DNA of 64,000 nt, from the NCBI RefSeq assembly GCF_030733265.1, contig NZ_JASHJI010000005.1, forward strand, positions 1-64,000. The letters are read 5' to 3'. A program made the translations under genes and the position numbers. The notes below the pieces were generated by a model. The model was not told the origin of the DNA. It did not search any database and saw nothing but the letters and a program-made list of their open reading frames with translations. The stretch comes from Roseibium sp. MMSF_3412. GTDB taxonomy: Bacteria; Pseudomonadota; Alphaproteobacteria; Rhizobiales; Stappiaceae. Positions 16,827 through 25,006 of this stretch are shown here, piece after piece; within the stretch, counting starts at the first letter, position 1, and each line of letters opens with the position of its first letter.

Positions 16827-19016
16827 TCAGACCAGCCCCGCCTTCGTCAGCGGCAGTTTGGTGACCCAGTCGTCCTTTGCCGCGGCAATGGCGTTGGCAA
16901 CGGCGGGCCCGATCGGGGGCGTGCCCGGTTCACCGATGCCGGTCGGCGCTTCATTGGACGCAACGATATGCACCTCGATCTCCGGCATGTCGGAGATACG
17001 GATCGGCTCATAGGTGTCGAAATTTGTCTCTTCGACAACGCCATCAGCGAGCGTGACCTGGTTGCGCAGGATCGCGCCCAGTCCGTAGCCGATACCGCCC
17101 TCGACCTGCGCCCGGATGTTGTCCGGATTGATCGGTGTGCCGCAATCGACCGCCGCGACCACTTTCTCGACCTTCACCGTGCCGTCGTCGCGGAAGGAAA
17201 CTTCCGCCACTTCAGCCACGTACGAGCCGAACGACTTGTGCACGGCGACACCGCGGTGCCGTCCTTCCGGAGCCGGTGTGTCCCAGCCGGCTTTCTCGGC
17301 GGCAAGTTTCAGGACATTCGCCTTGCGCGGATCGTCCTTGAGCAGTTCCAGGCGATACGCGACCGGGTCCTTGCCCGCTTCCTTGGCAATGCGGTCAACC
17401 ATGGTCTCCATCACGTAGGCCGTGTGGGTGTGGCCGACGGACCGCCACCACAGGACCGGAACCTGGGTTTCCTGATAGGACTGATCCATGTTCATGAGCG
17501 GGAACGCGTAGGTCGTGTCGTGCGCACCCTCGGTCATGTTGTGATCGACGCCGTCCTTCATCAGCATTGACTCGAAAGGCGTGCCCTTGATGATCGACTT
17601 GGCCGCGATGTGGTACTTGAACGCGGTGACGTTGTTGTCCGCATCCAGTCCGACCTTGATCTTGTGCGCCGACATCGGACGATAGTAGCCACCGGCCATA
17701 TCGTCCTCGCGGGTCCACACGATCTTGACCGGCGCAGGGTCCATCCCGGCGGCCTGCATGGCTTTCGCCAGGAAAGCGACTTCCGCGACCGGGTGACTGT
17801 CCGCCTGCGCACGACGGCCAAAGGACCCACCTGCCCACAAGGTGTTGATCTTCACCTTCTCGAACGGGACTTCGAGAATTGTGGCGGCCACGTTGTGATC
17901 GATAGTCTGGATCTGCGACCCGAGCCAGAGTTCCGCGGTCTCGCCATCGTAAAGAAGAGCCGCATCGAGCGGTTCCATGGCGCCATGGGCCAGGAACGGA
18001 AACTCGAAGTCGGCTTCGATTACCCGCGCGGACCCTTCAAGCGCTGCATCTGCATCACCGTCCTCCCGGACCTTGAGGCCCGGCTTCGCGGTCATGTCCT
18101 TCAGCTCCGCCATCATGGCATCGCTTGACCGGGTCTCCGCAGCGCTGTCGTCCCATTCGATTTCCAGAAGATCGCGCGCCTTGATCGCCGGCCAGGTGGA
18201 TTCAGCGATAACGGCGACACCGTTCGGGATCTGCAGCACGTTGACGACGCCCGGCACAGCCTTGGCTTCGGTCGCGTCGAACGACTTCAGCGTGCCGCCG
18301 AACCTGGGCGAACGGGCGACGACGGCAACAAGCAGGTCGTCCCGCTGAAAGTCCATCGTGTAGGTGTTCGGAGCACCGACCGTCTTGTTCTTCACATCGA
18401 CGCGCGGGAACGACTTTCCGATATAAACCCACTGGTCCGGAGTCTTCAGCACAGGTTCCGCCGGGACGTCCTGCTGCGCGGCAAGACCCGCAAGTTCACC
18501 AAGCGTGGCGGATTTGCCGGACGCGTGGCTGACAACACCATCGGAAACGCTGATTTCACCGGCCGGAACGCCCCAGTCCTGGGCTGCAGCGGCAACGATC
18601 ATCGCCTTCGCTGCGGCACCGGCCTGCCGGTACTGCATGAAAGAGTTGGCCATGGCGGTGGACCCGCCCGTTCCCTGCACACCGAACAGGGTGTTGGCAT
18701 AGACCTGCGGATTGGACGGCGCGTGCTCGGCGATAACCTGTTCCCAGGATGCGTCGAGTTCGTCGGCGACCAGCGTCGTCAGACCGGTTGCCGTGCCCTG
18801 CCCCTTGTCCAGGTGCTTGGACAAGACAACAACCGTGTTGTCGGGACGGATATGCACGAAGGGCTGGATGAATTCTCCCTCGCCGGCAGCTGCCTGGGCA
18901 GTGCGCGGAAGGTTCATCGCCAGGACGAGACCGCCGACGGTTCCGGCGGACATTTTCAGGAATGTGCGCCGTGACGGCGCAGCCGCTTCCAGCGGCTTCT
19001 GCAACAGATGCAACAT
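16827..19016 (-). CDS. Molybdopterin-binding subunit of a xanthine-oxidase-family hydroxylase (IorB-like)
   Basis: 729 residues, the large catalytic subunit of a periplasmic molybdenum hydroxylase related to isoquinoline 1-oxidoreductase. The N-terminal SRRTFLKMSAG is a twin-arginine signal, so the folded cofactor-loaded complex is exported. Molybdopterin-family features include WAGGSFGRRAQ, LWWRSVGHTHTAYVMETMVD and near the C-terminus GIGEPGTPPIGPAVANAI with the catalytic Glu. Substrate is not known; aldehydes or N-heterocycles are likely. It lies 3 nt after the 2Fe-2S subunit gene. No haem-c subunit is adjacent; the P460 protein converges but has its own promoter. Confidence 0.93.
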   Translation of the reverse strand: MLHLLQKPLEAAAPSRRTFLKMSAGTVGGLVLAMNLPRTAQAAAGEGEFIQPFVHIRPDNTVVVLSKHLDKGQGTATGLTTLVADELDASWEQVIAEHAPSNPQVYANTLFGVQGTGGSTAMANSFMQYRQAGAAAKAMIVAAAAQDWGVPAGEISVSDGVVSHASGKSATLGELAGLAAQQDVPAEPVLKTPDQWVYIGKSFPRVDVKNKTVGAPNTYTMDFQRDDLLVAVVARSPRFGGTLKSFDATEAKAVPGVVNVLQIPNGVAVIAESTWPAIKARDLLEIEWDDSAAETRSSDAMMAELKDMTAKPGLKVREDGDADAALEGSARVIEADFEFPFLAHGAMEPLDAALLYDGETAELWLGSQIQTIDHNVAATILEVPFEKVKINTLWAGGSFGRRAQADSHPVAEVAFLAKAMQAAGMDPAPVKIVWTREDDMAGGYYRPMSAHKIKVGLDADNNVTAFKYHIAAKSIIKGTPFESMLMKDGVDHNMTEGAHDTTYAFPLMNMDQSYQETQVPVLWWRSVGHTHTAYVMETMVDRIAKEAGKDPVAYRLELLKDDPRKANVLKLAAEKAGWDTPAPEGRHRGVAVHKSFGSYVAEVAEVSFRDDGTVKVEKVVAAVDCGTPINPDNIRAQVEGGIGYGLGAILRNQVTLADGVVEETNFDTYEPIRISDMPEIEVHIVASNEAPTGIGEPGTPPIGPAVANAIAAAKDDWVTKLPLTKAGLV

Positions 19017-19019
19017 GGA

Positions 19020-19481
19020 TCAGGCCTCCATCTTGTCGGCTGCAAGGTGGATCGCCTTGCGGATACGGGCGTAGGTGGCGCAGCGGCAGACATTGCCGTC
19101 CATGGCGGCATCGATGTCTTCGTCGGTCGGCTTGGGCGTTTCGCTCAAGAGCGCGGTGGCCGCCATGATCTGGCCCGACTGGCAGTAGCCGCACTGCGGC
19201 ACGTCGAGTTCGTTCCAGGCCGCCTGGACTGCGTCCGCAGCTTTGCCGTTGACGCCTTCGATCGTGGTGATTTCAGCGCCGTCCATATCGCCGACGAAAG
19301 TCTGGCAGGACCGGATCGGAACACCGTCCCAATGCACGGTGCAGGCGCCGCAGGACGCAATGCCGCAGCCGAATTTCGTGCCGGTCATTCCCAGTTCGTC
19401 GCGCAGAGCCCACAGCAGCGGGCTTTCGGGATCGGCATTGATCGTGCGCGTTTCCCCGTTGATTTTCAATGTTATTGACAT
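19020..19481 (-). CDS. (2Fe-2S) subunit of a molybdenum hydroxylase (IorA-like)
   Basis: 153 residues carrying two [2Fe-2S] clusters that pass electrons from the Mo site. The plant-ferredoxin-type cluster is bound by [12 protein letters not shown] and a later Cys in IRSCQT. The second is bound by [12 protein letters not shown] and [11 protein letters not shown]. It has no signal peptide, as is usual for this subunit, and would be exported together with its Tat-tagged partner. It is the first gene of the two-gene operon. Its promoter region contains two palindromes that are likely operators for the divergent TetR gene. Confidence 0.95.
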   Translation of the reverse strand: MSITLKINGETRTINADPESPLLWALRDELGMTGTKFGCGIASCGACTVHWDGVPIRSCQTFVGDMDGAEITTIEGVNGKAADAVQAAWNELDVPQCGYCQSGQIMAATALLSETPKPTDEDIDAAMDGNVCRCATYARIRKAIHLAADKMEA

Positions 19482-19527
19482 GAGGTCATCTCCCTTGGCT
19501 GGCCTTTTCTGGCTAAGGGGTGTAAAC

Positions 19528-19543
19528 TACACTGTGCAGTGTA
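19528..19543. promoter_or_regulatory. Palindromic operator candidate 1 (TetR)
   Basis: TACACTG (19528-19534), centre TG, CAGTGTA (19537-19543): a perfect 7-bp inverted repeat, the size and symmetry typical of TetR-family operators. It lies 46 bp upstream of the iron-sulfur subunit start, in the divergent promoter region. Confidence 0.7.
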
Positions 19544-19560
19544 ATACCGACTTCGGCGTC

Positions 19561-19580
19561 TGTAAACGCCCTAGTTTACA
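19561..19580. promoter_or_regulatory. Palindromic operator candidate 2 (TetR)
   Basis: TGTAAAC (19561-19567) and GTTTACA (19574-19580) form perfect 7-bp arms around a 6-nt spacer. The half-site TGTAAAC also occurs at 19521-19527, beside operator 1. The arrangement suggests that the TetR protein encoded at 19658 controls both its own gene and the hydroxylase operon. Confidence 0.65.
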
Positions 19581-19657
19581 TAGAGCGCTTTTTTTGGGAA
19601 AAAAGGACGGGGCGAGGAAAAGAAAAAGAATGCAACCGGGGCTGAACTGAGCACGAG

Positions 19658-20272
19658 ATGTCCGTATCCGACCAGAAGAAAAAGCAGATTGTGGAAGCCG
19701 CCATCGCGGAGTTTCAGGAAAAGGGCTATGCCGGGGCAAGCATGGACCGCATTTCCGAACGTGCGCAGGTTTCCAAGCGGACAGTCTATAATCATTTCGA
19801 AAGCAAGGATGTCCTGTTCCGGGCAATCAACCAATGCCTTGCCGATCAGATAAATTCCGCCCTCGAACTGCCCTATGATCCGGATCTGCCGATTCGCGAC
19901 GCACTGGTCCGGCTGGGCTGGGCGGAAGGCGAATTGATGATCAATCCGTGTTTCATGAGCCTTGCGCGCATGATCATGAGCGAAACCATTCGTGATCCGG
20001 AACTCGCCGCCGACATGAACGCGCGCATGACCAAACTTGTCGTGTTCGCCGAATTCATCGAGCGCGCGACAGAGGAAGGCAAGTTGAAGGCGAAAGATCC
20101 CGCGGTTGCCGCAGAACAATTCCTGGGTCTCATCAAGTCACGCGCCTTTTTCCCGAACATCTACGCCGCCCGCGTTCCGGGCCGGGAGGAAATCGGCAGG
20201 ATCATTGAAGAGAGCGTTGATTTGTTCCTGGCAAAATACGGCGTTGCCAAGCGCTACCCGCGCAAGGGCTGA
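19658..20272 (+). CDS. TetR/AcrR family regulator, likely controller of the divergent hydroxylase operon
   Basis: 204 residues. The N-terminal helix-turn-helix is clear: IVEAAIAEFQEKGYAGASM, ISERAQVSKRTVYNHFESKD. The C-terminal domain (VFAEFIERATEEGKLKAKDP, AAEQFLGLIKSRAFFPN) resembles the TetR_C AcrR-like group. It is divergent from the molybdenum hydroxylase genes with 176 bp between starts, a classic repressor layout, and two palindromes sit in that space. A ligand related to the hydroxylase substrate is likely the inducer; this is inference. Confidence 0.93.
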   Translation: MSVSDQKKKQIVEAAIAEFQEKGYAGASMDRISERAQVSKRTVYNHFESKDVLFRAINQCLADQINSALELPYDPDLPIRDALVRLGWAEGELMINPCFMSLARMIMSETIRDPELAADMNARMTKLVVFAEFIERATEEGKLKAKDPAVAAEQFLGLIKSRAFFPNIYAARVPGREEIGRIIEESVDLFLAKYGVAKRYPRKG

Positions 20273-20660
20273 AACAGCTGTGGTTCCCGGCCGTACATTT
20301 TCTCCGCGATAGATCCTCCACGCCCCTTTCAATGGGATAAGGAAGGGCATGGGCGCCGTCTTAGGGCAACGGCAGGACCAATACGTATTTCCGTTTGCGA
20401 GCCACGTCTCGCAGCTCGGGTTGTGGTGGCACCCGTTCCTGCGGTCCCGGCTATTGCCCTTCGCGGGGGAGGCCTATCGATATGCGCCGCGCCACACAGG
20501 CATGCGACACCGGTCGAAATGGGGATTATGACGGTGGTTTCATCATCTCTGAACACTTGAACTGTTCCTCCGGCCGACCCTCGTTGGCTCCCGGACTGGA
20601 GTGCATCTAGCCAGAATGACGGGAGGTCACGAAGTGACCGGCCAGGAACACTATCAAAAG

Positions 20661-20677
20661 TTGCGCTATTTGCATAA
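20661..20677 (+). repeat. 17-bp direct repeat, copy 1
   Basis: TTGCGCTATTTGCATAA. The second copy at 20859 differs at one base. The two lie 198 bp apart in an AT-rich stretch upstream of the secreted-protein genes, so they may be binding sites for a regulator. Confidence 0.5.
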
Positions 20678-20858
20678 AACGCATCAAAAGATGCGGCATT
20701 CGAACCGATAGCTTACGTGCTCACTGTGCTAAAACACAAACGAAACACCCTTTAAAATATTGAATTTATTCATCTTTTCTTGCAGACTCACTTTTCACCC
20801 TCTGTTGCGGAGGCAAGAAAGATCTCGTGAGATCAGTGAAAAATTATACGCTCAAGAA

Positions 20859-20875
20859 TTGCGCTAATTGCATAA
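20859..20875 (+). repeat. 17-bp direct repeat, copy 2
   Basis: TTGCGCTAATTGCATAA, 16 of 17 identical to the copy at 20661. It contains the near-palindromic core GCTAATTGC. Confidence 0.5.
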
Positions 20876-21139
20876 CTTTCAATTGATGGTTGAGCTACCT
20901 ATAAGACTGCGCCAGGCAGAATCGGGGGACGCCGGCACAGAAGGCAAACCACGAGCGACCGATACCGGTCTTGCTCTTTCGGAAAGCCGGCCTGTGCCCG
21001 CAAACCTGCACCTGAACGGCGCATGTTGGTGCGATGCCCGCCCAGCAAACACCCGGTCAAGCAGCGTCGCCAGGCAACCATCCCAACACGCGCCGTCCGG
21101 ACAACGCATCCATCTTGCCAGACAGAAGGCAGACAGCCA

Positions 21140-21544
21140 ATGAACAGACTTAAATTACTCGGACTTGCCGTCCTGTTCGCAATCGCCAGCGTGACCGGCG
21201 CGAGCGCGACCAATACCATCAGCTTTCCGGTTCCCTCCGGTGTTCCCCAGGTCAAGGGCGGTTTCAAGAACGAGGCGGGTGTTGTCGTTACCAAGGTCAA
21301 GGTAAACCAGCAGTCCCAAAACGGCTGCGAGCAGATCGACAAATCCAATGACGCCAACCTCTCGGAGGGCAACGGCTTCTACGTCGAGTACAACCCGATG
21401 TGCGACTACGAATTCCACATCGAGGTGTCGGGCTGCCCGAACAAGGAACAGCATGTCTCCTCTTCCGACATCCAGAGCGGCCAGACCGAAGTCGTCCTGA
21501 AAGGCACGTGCGTCAACCTCAAGACCAGCCGCGAGGTGCCGTGA
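21140..21544 (+). CDS. Small secreted cysteine-containing protein, unknown
   Basis: 134 residues with a signal peptide ending in GASA. The mature part is a short beta-rich domain with four cysteines (NGCEQ, PMCDYEF, SGCPNKEQ, KGTCVNLK), which probably form two disulfides in the periplasm. No family was recognised. The next gene encodes a secreted protein of the same size and similar layout (short beta-rich domain, lipidless), so the two may be distant relatives or work together. The start was set at ATG 21140, directly before the signal peptide; the upstream extension is Arg-rich and not protein-like. Confidence 0.75.
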   Translation: MNRLKLLGLAVLFAIASVTGASATNTISFPVPSGVPQVKGGFKNEAGVVVTKVKVNQQSQNGCEQIDKSNDANLSEGNGFYVEYNPMCDYEFHIEVSGCPNKEQHVSSSDIQSGQTEVVLKGTCVNLKTSREVP

Positions 21545-21598
21545 GCCAAACCCGCTCAACAACAGGAGAACCGGCCGTTTCGTGAACGGAAAAACCGC

Positions 21599-21620
21599 GG
21601 GAGCGTTCCGATCCGCTCCC
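21599..21620. other. Intergenic hairpin
   Basis: GGGAGCG (21599-21605) and CGCTCCC (21614-21620) form a 7-bp stem with an 8-nt loop, 55 nt after the preceding stop codon and just before a much larger hairpin at 21628. Confidence 0.5.
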
Positions 21621-21627
21621 TTCCGGG

Positions 21628-21665
21628 CCAACACCCGGGAAACAGAACTGTTTCCCGGGTGTTGG
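21628..21665. terminator. Very strong perfect hairpin between two secreted-protein genes
   Basis: An 18-bp perfect inverted repeat: arm 1 runs 21628-21645 (starts CCAACACCCGGG), arm 2 runs 21648-21665 (ends CCCGGGTGTTGG), with only two bases between them. There is no T-run after it, so it may act as an mRNA stabiliser or processing site rather than a simple terminator. It lies 46 bp before the next start codon. Confidence 0.7.
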
Positions 21666-21711
21666 CTGCATCGCATCCCGCATACGGAATCGTACGAGGA
21701 GACAAACCCGC

Positions 21712-22116
21712 ATGAGAAAGACGGTTCTGCTGATTGGAGCCATGCTGGCCGCACTTTCCACGACGGCATTTGCCGGCGGCAAGCGGCACATCACGCTTCA
21801 TATCAACAACCAGACGGCCTACGACTTCACCAACGGCAACGCAAAGCACAAGCAGGTGCATGTCGACACCGTTCAGACAACGGTCAAGAAAGGCCGGACG
21901 GGCCTCGTCAAGTTTCATTTCGACGAGGACTCGTTTTCCGACGTCATGATGAACGTGACCTATCTGGTTGCCACCGGCAATGGCGAGGAGGTCGAACTCA
22001 AGTACCACATCGATACAAGCGGTTCGGCTTGCAAGATCGTCACCCCGCCGGACCTTGAGGGCAACTACAACGACTGCCACGACATCGACGTTCACTATGA
22101 CTTTGCAAACAAGTAA
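21712..22116 (+). CDS. Small secreted beta-rich protein, unknown
   Basis: 134 residues with a signal peptide ending in TTAFA. The mature protein is polar and rich in beta-forming segments (HITLHINNQTAYDF, GLVKFHFDEDSFSD, EEVELKYHIDTSG) and has two cysteines (SACKIV, NDCHDI) that may form one disulfide. I do not recognise the family. Its size matches the gene before it, and it is followed after 24 nt by a lipoprotein gene, so an envelope role for this three-gene group is plausible but unproven. A ribosome binding site GAGGAG lies 12-17 nt upstream of the ATG. Confidence 0.75.
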   Translation: MRKTVLLIGAMLAALSTTAFAGGKRHITLHINNQTAYDFTNGNAKHKQVHVDTVQTTVKKGRTGLVKFHFDEDSFSDVMMNVTYLVATGNGEEVELKYHIDTSGSACKIVTPPDLEGNYNDCHDIDVHYDFANK

Positions 22117-22140
22117 CGCCCTGGCCTGGACCCCACCGCA

Positions 22141-23430
22141 ATGCGAAGACAACAGTTTCTGAACCTCGTGTTCCTGCTCCCGTTCAACCGCTCTCAACGC
22201 GGGCGGGCCGGGCTTCGTTCGCGCTCGCAGCCGGCCATTTTTCTTGTCCTTTCGGTATTGCTCGGCGCATGTGCCGGTAACCTCGTCACCGACAGCGGGG
22301 TCTACTACAATCGTGGACTGGAAAGCTCCTACAACGACCTTCTGCTCGCCAATGTCATCCGCTCCGCCAAAGGACTTCCGACCTATTTCTCCGCCGTTGG
22401 CGACTATTCCGCCAACGCGGACATGTCCATCAGCAATGACTTTTCCCTTAGCGGGGAACTGGGCGAACTCTTTCTCAGCGACCTTGATCTGAGCACCAGC
22501 ACGAGCCGTGACTTCGGCCGGAACGCGAACGTCTCCTCCCTTGAATCGGAAACATTCGTGCAGGCAATGCTCACCCCGCTGAGCCCGAAGCTTTTCTTCC
22601 TTCTGGCCGAAGGGCGCTCGCGCCAGCGGCTCGATCTTCTGTCCGTGCTTGCGGTGAAGTGGATCCTGATTCCCGAGGCAACTGTCGTGCGCATCCGTAC
22701 GGCGGCACTTGAGGCCTGCAGCCGGGAGGCCCATACCTATTCCAGGGAGCTGCGCGCGGTCTGCTCGAATTATCCGCAAACGGTCGCCGAAGCCGCCTGT
22801 GCCGGACCACTGCGGCCCAATAGCCAGGAAAAGGTTCTGCTGCGCAGCGACCCTTCCAATCATTGTTCCCATGTGCGTTTCCGGCACCTGATGGAAGCCA
22901 TCACCATTTTGCAGCCCGCCCTGTTGCGCAACAGTGCACCGGGCGCCATCACACTGATCGCACAGGAACAATTGCACCAGGAAAACACGGCTTCGGGCAA
23001 ACAGGTTGCAGCCGTCGCAACCACGAAGGACGGATCGAAAAATTCAGCGGCAAGGCCGACCCGGCAGGATGCGTCCTCGACGGCCCTGATTTTCGGCAAG
23101 GACAGCGACTATGCGCTTCGCTCTCCGAACGAGATCCTGCAGTATCTCGGTGGCGCTGTCCGCGCCATGCACCGGCACGGGTCCGGGCCAAGGCTGATCG
23201 GGCCGGACGGGCGCAAAATACCGGTCTTCGAGGTGGTAGCGGGCCCCTTTGGCCTTGGCAGCGCAATCGATGTGAGGGTCGATGGTGAACGTTTCGGCAT
23301 TCGAACACACAGGCTGACGGAGGACCCGGGCAGTTTCACCGTGCAATCCCTTGCCATCCTCAAAGATATCATCAGTATCAACACATCCCAAAATGTCCTG
23401 CCGAAAAACCCGACGGTCTTCCTGCGCTAG
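22141..23430 (+). CDS. Lipoprotein of unknown function
   Basis: 429 residues with a long basic N-terminus (residues 1-30), a hydrophobic stretch and the lipobox LGAC (Cys44), so it is probably an anchored lipoprotein. The region right after it, YNRGLESSYNDLLLANVIRS followed by AKGLPTYFSAVGDY, is a pattern I associate with a widespread but uncharacterised proteobacterial lipoprotein family. A second recognisable part is YALRSPNEILQYLGGAVRAM near residue 330. A low-complexity Ala/Thr/Lys segment (about 280-315) looks like a linker. It lies 24 nt after the secreted-protein gene. The true start may be further in, nearer the lipobox. Confidence 0.75.
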   Translation: MRRQQFLNLVFLLPFNRSQRGRAGLRSRSQPAIFLVLSVLLGACAGNLVTDSGVYYNRGLESSYNDLLLANVIRSAKGLPTYFSAVGDYSANADMSISNDFSLSGELGELFLSDLDLSTSTSRDFGRNANVSSLESETFVQAMLTPLSPKLFFLLAEGRSRQRLDLLSVLAVKWILIPEATVVRIRTAALEACSREAHTYSRELRAVCSNYPQTVAEAACAGPLRPNSQEKVLLRSDPSNHCSHVRFRHLMEAITILQPALLRNSAPGAITLIAQEQLHQENTASGKQVAAVATTKDGSKNSAARPTRQDASSTALIFGKDSDYALRSPNEILQYLGGAVRAMHRHGSGPRLIGPDGRKIPVFEVVAGPFGLGSAIDVRVDGERFGIRTHRLTEDPGSFTVQSLAILKDIISINTSQNVLPKNPTVFLR

Positions 23431-23944
23431 TGCGGTGAAATTGAAGTTCGCATCATTGCTCCCGCAGCTTCCGCGTCCATTCTGCCTGCCCGGAGACGAA
23501 GCTGCTTGATTGCCATGGCCACCCATCGCGTCCGGTTTGACCTGAAACGGACTGCGATGGGCGATTTCCCTTCAATCGACTTGCCATCCCGGCAGCGGCA
23601 AAGCGAAAGGCCGAGGTGAAAAATCCGGAATGAACCGTGTCACGGCCCGGAGCCGAACGGAGCTTTCCGGGCCGGTTCGGCAAATGCCCGCACCGCCTTT
23701 GACGAACCTTGCGGAAATAACTGCGCAGAATGCCTAAGACTATTCTTACCTATTGATTTCAAAAGGCTTTGTAGCGAAAAGACGCACATTTGCCATGCGC
23801 TGGCCGTATAACCACACGTAGCGGTCTCCCCTAACATCCAACCGGTATCGCCGGCTGCCTGCAAGACGCGCCCTTCCGGACGGCGTTGGGTCGTCGCTGA
23901 TCGCCGCCCAACCGCATTTCAGCTGAACACAGGGGGTCGCCCGG
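23431..23944. other. Intergenic region with two long hairpins
   Basis: 514 bp without a supportable gene. It holds a long bulged hairpin at 23522-23561 and a second at 23643-23674 (CGGCCCGGA pairing with TCCGGGCCG). The rest shows nothing recognisable apart from the sulfotransferase leader. Confidence 0.55.
23522..23561 (+). terminator. Long bulged hairpin, likely terminator
   Basis: CCCATCGC (23522-23529) pairs with GCGATGGG (23554-23561), and the inner GTCC-GTTT type segment pairs with AAACGGAC, giving about 16 base pairs with two single-base bulges and a 6-nt loop. CGATTTCCC follows. It lies 90 nt after the lipoprotein gene. Confidence 0.6.
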
Positions 23945-24970
23945 ATGGCAACGAAAGAAATGTTCTGGTTAACCGGTCACACACAGGCCGGCACGACGCT
24001 GTTGCAGAAACTTTTCGATGCTCACCCCGACTGCGCCACTTACCCGGTTGAACCTTACTTCTACAGACTCTTTCCAAAAGAGCAGTTCGCCTGCCCGGAC
24101 GACCTGAAACGTAAGTTCCTTTTCCACCTGAGCAACAGAATGCATCTGTCGGAGAGATTCGCCATCGGCGGCAACCGCGAGGCCTGGCTTGAAAAGGAAA
24201 ACCTGTTTCTGGCTTACGAAACGGCCTCCAGAAGCCGCTGCCGCAAGGGTTCAACGAAACGGGGCGGTCTGGATGAGGTGTTTCACAAGAGCTATTATTT
24301 CAATCTTCACAACGAGATCCACGCCATTCCCGGCATCGCCCCTCGGAAATATGTGGAGGCGGCTTTCGCAGCCTTCCGGGCTGCAAGCGCCGAGGCTATG
24401 CCTCAATTCAGGCTTGGACCCCACGACACATTCAAACACCCTTGCGGACGCCTGCGCCCGGACACATTCGACTGGTTCTTTGACAATTGGCCGGAAGGCA
24501 AGGCCGTGTTCCTGACCCGTAACCCGTTCGCACGTATCTGGAGCCACATGGAACATGCGAGAAAAAAGAAGGGTGCATGCCTGCGTCATTCGGAAGATGC
24601 CAATGCCTTCAACAGCGTCGCCAAGACATACGCAACGGACTACGTCGCAGCCGCGTCGCTGGAACAGTCCAGGAGCGTTCTGAAGGTCAACTACGAGGAT
24701 CTCGTCACAAAGCCGGAAGCCACGTTGAGGCACATCTGCGGGTTTCTGGGGATCGACTTCAGCGCGTCACTGCTTAAGCCGACAAGACTGGGGTGTGACG
24801 ACGATGTTTCAACCAATCGAACCGGTGCAAAGGGGATCAATACCAACAGCCTGCACAGGTGGAAATCCAATCTTTCCAGGAAAGAGCAGGCGATCATACA
24901 CGCGTGCGTGCTGCGCGCCCGCGCCCGCAAGATCTACCGGCCCGCAAAATACCGGATCAACGTCAGCTAA
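23945..24970 (+). CDS. Sulfotransferase family protein
   Basis: 341 residues of the PAPS-dependent sulfotransferase fold. The 5'-phosphosulfate loop is at the N-terminus: WLTGHTQAGTTLLQKLFDAH (residues 8-28). The 3'-phosphate motif is FLTRNPFARIWSHM (about 194-207), and a further conserved segment, NYEDLVTKPEATLRHICGFLG, precedes the C-terminal helix. Such enzymes sulfate carbohydrates, lipids or small molecules. No glycan genes are adjacent, so the acceptor is unknown. It has no signal peptide and should be cytoplasmic. The AraC gene converges 36 nt downstream. Confidence 0.9.
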   Translation: MATKEMFWLTGHTQAGTTLLQKLFDAHPDCATYPVEPYFYRLFPKEQFACPDDLKRKFLFHLSNRMHLSERFAIGGNREAWLEKENLFLAYETASRSRCRKGSTKRGGLDEVFHKSYYFNLHNEIHAIPGIAPRKYVEAAFAAFRAASAEAMPQFRLGPHDTFKHPCGRLRPDTFDWFFDNWPEGKAVFLTRNPFARIWSHMEHARKKKGACLRHSEDANAFNSVAKTYATDYVAAASLEQSRSVLKVNYEDLVTKPEATLRHICGFLGIDFSASLLKPTRLGCDDDVSTNRTGAKGINTNSLHRWKSNLSRKEQAIIHACVLRARARKIYRPAKYRINVS

Positions 24971-25006
24971 ACCCGGACCGAATTGCCGCTGTTTCAGGTC
25001 CCTGCG

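Larger units (their letters stand above)
20273..21139. other. Long intergenic region, partly AT-rich
   Basis: 867 bp with no supportable gene. Short open frames overlap on both strands and lack domains. The first third is GC-rich and ends in a palindrome-like GGTCACGAAGTGACC at about 20627. From about 20640 to 20880 the DNA is AT-rich and holds a 17-bp direct repeat (20661 and 20859). The last 250 bp is the leader of the secreted-protein gene at 21140. Confidence 0.55.

Noticed and set aside
21556-22977. Minus-strand open frame of 473 codons across the secreted-protein and lipoprotein genes
   Set aside because: It crosses two plus-strand genes with signal peptides and includes the 18-bp hairpin; no domain and low-complexity Arg/Gly-rich content.
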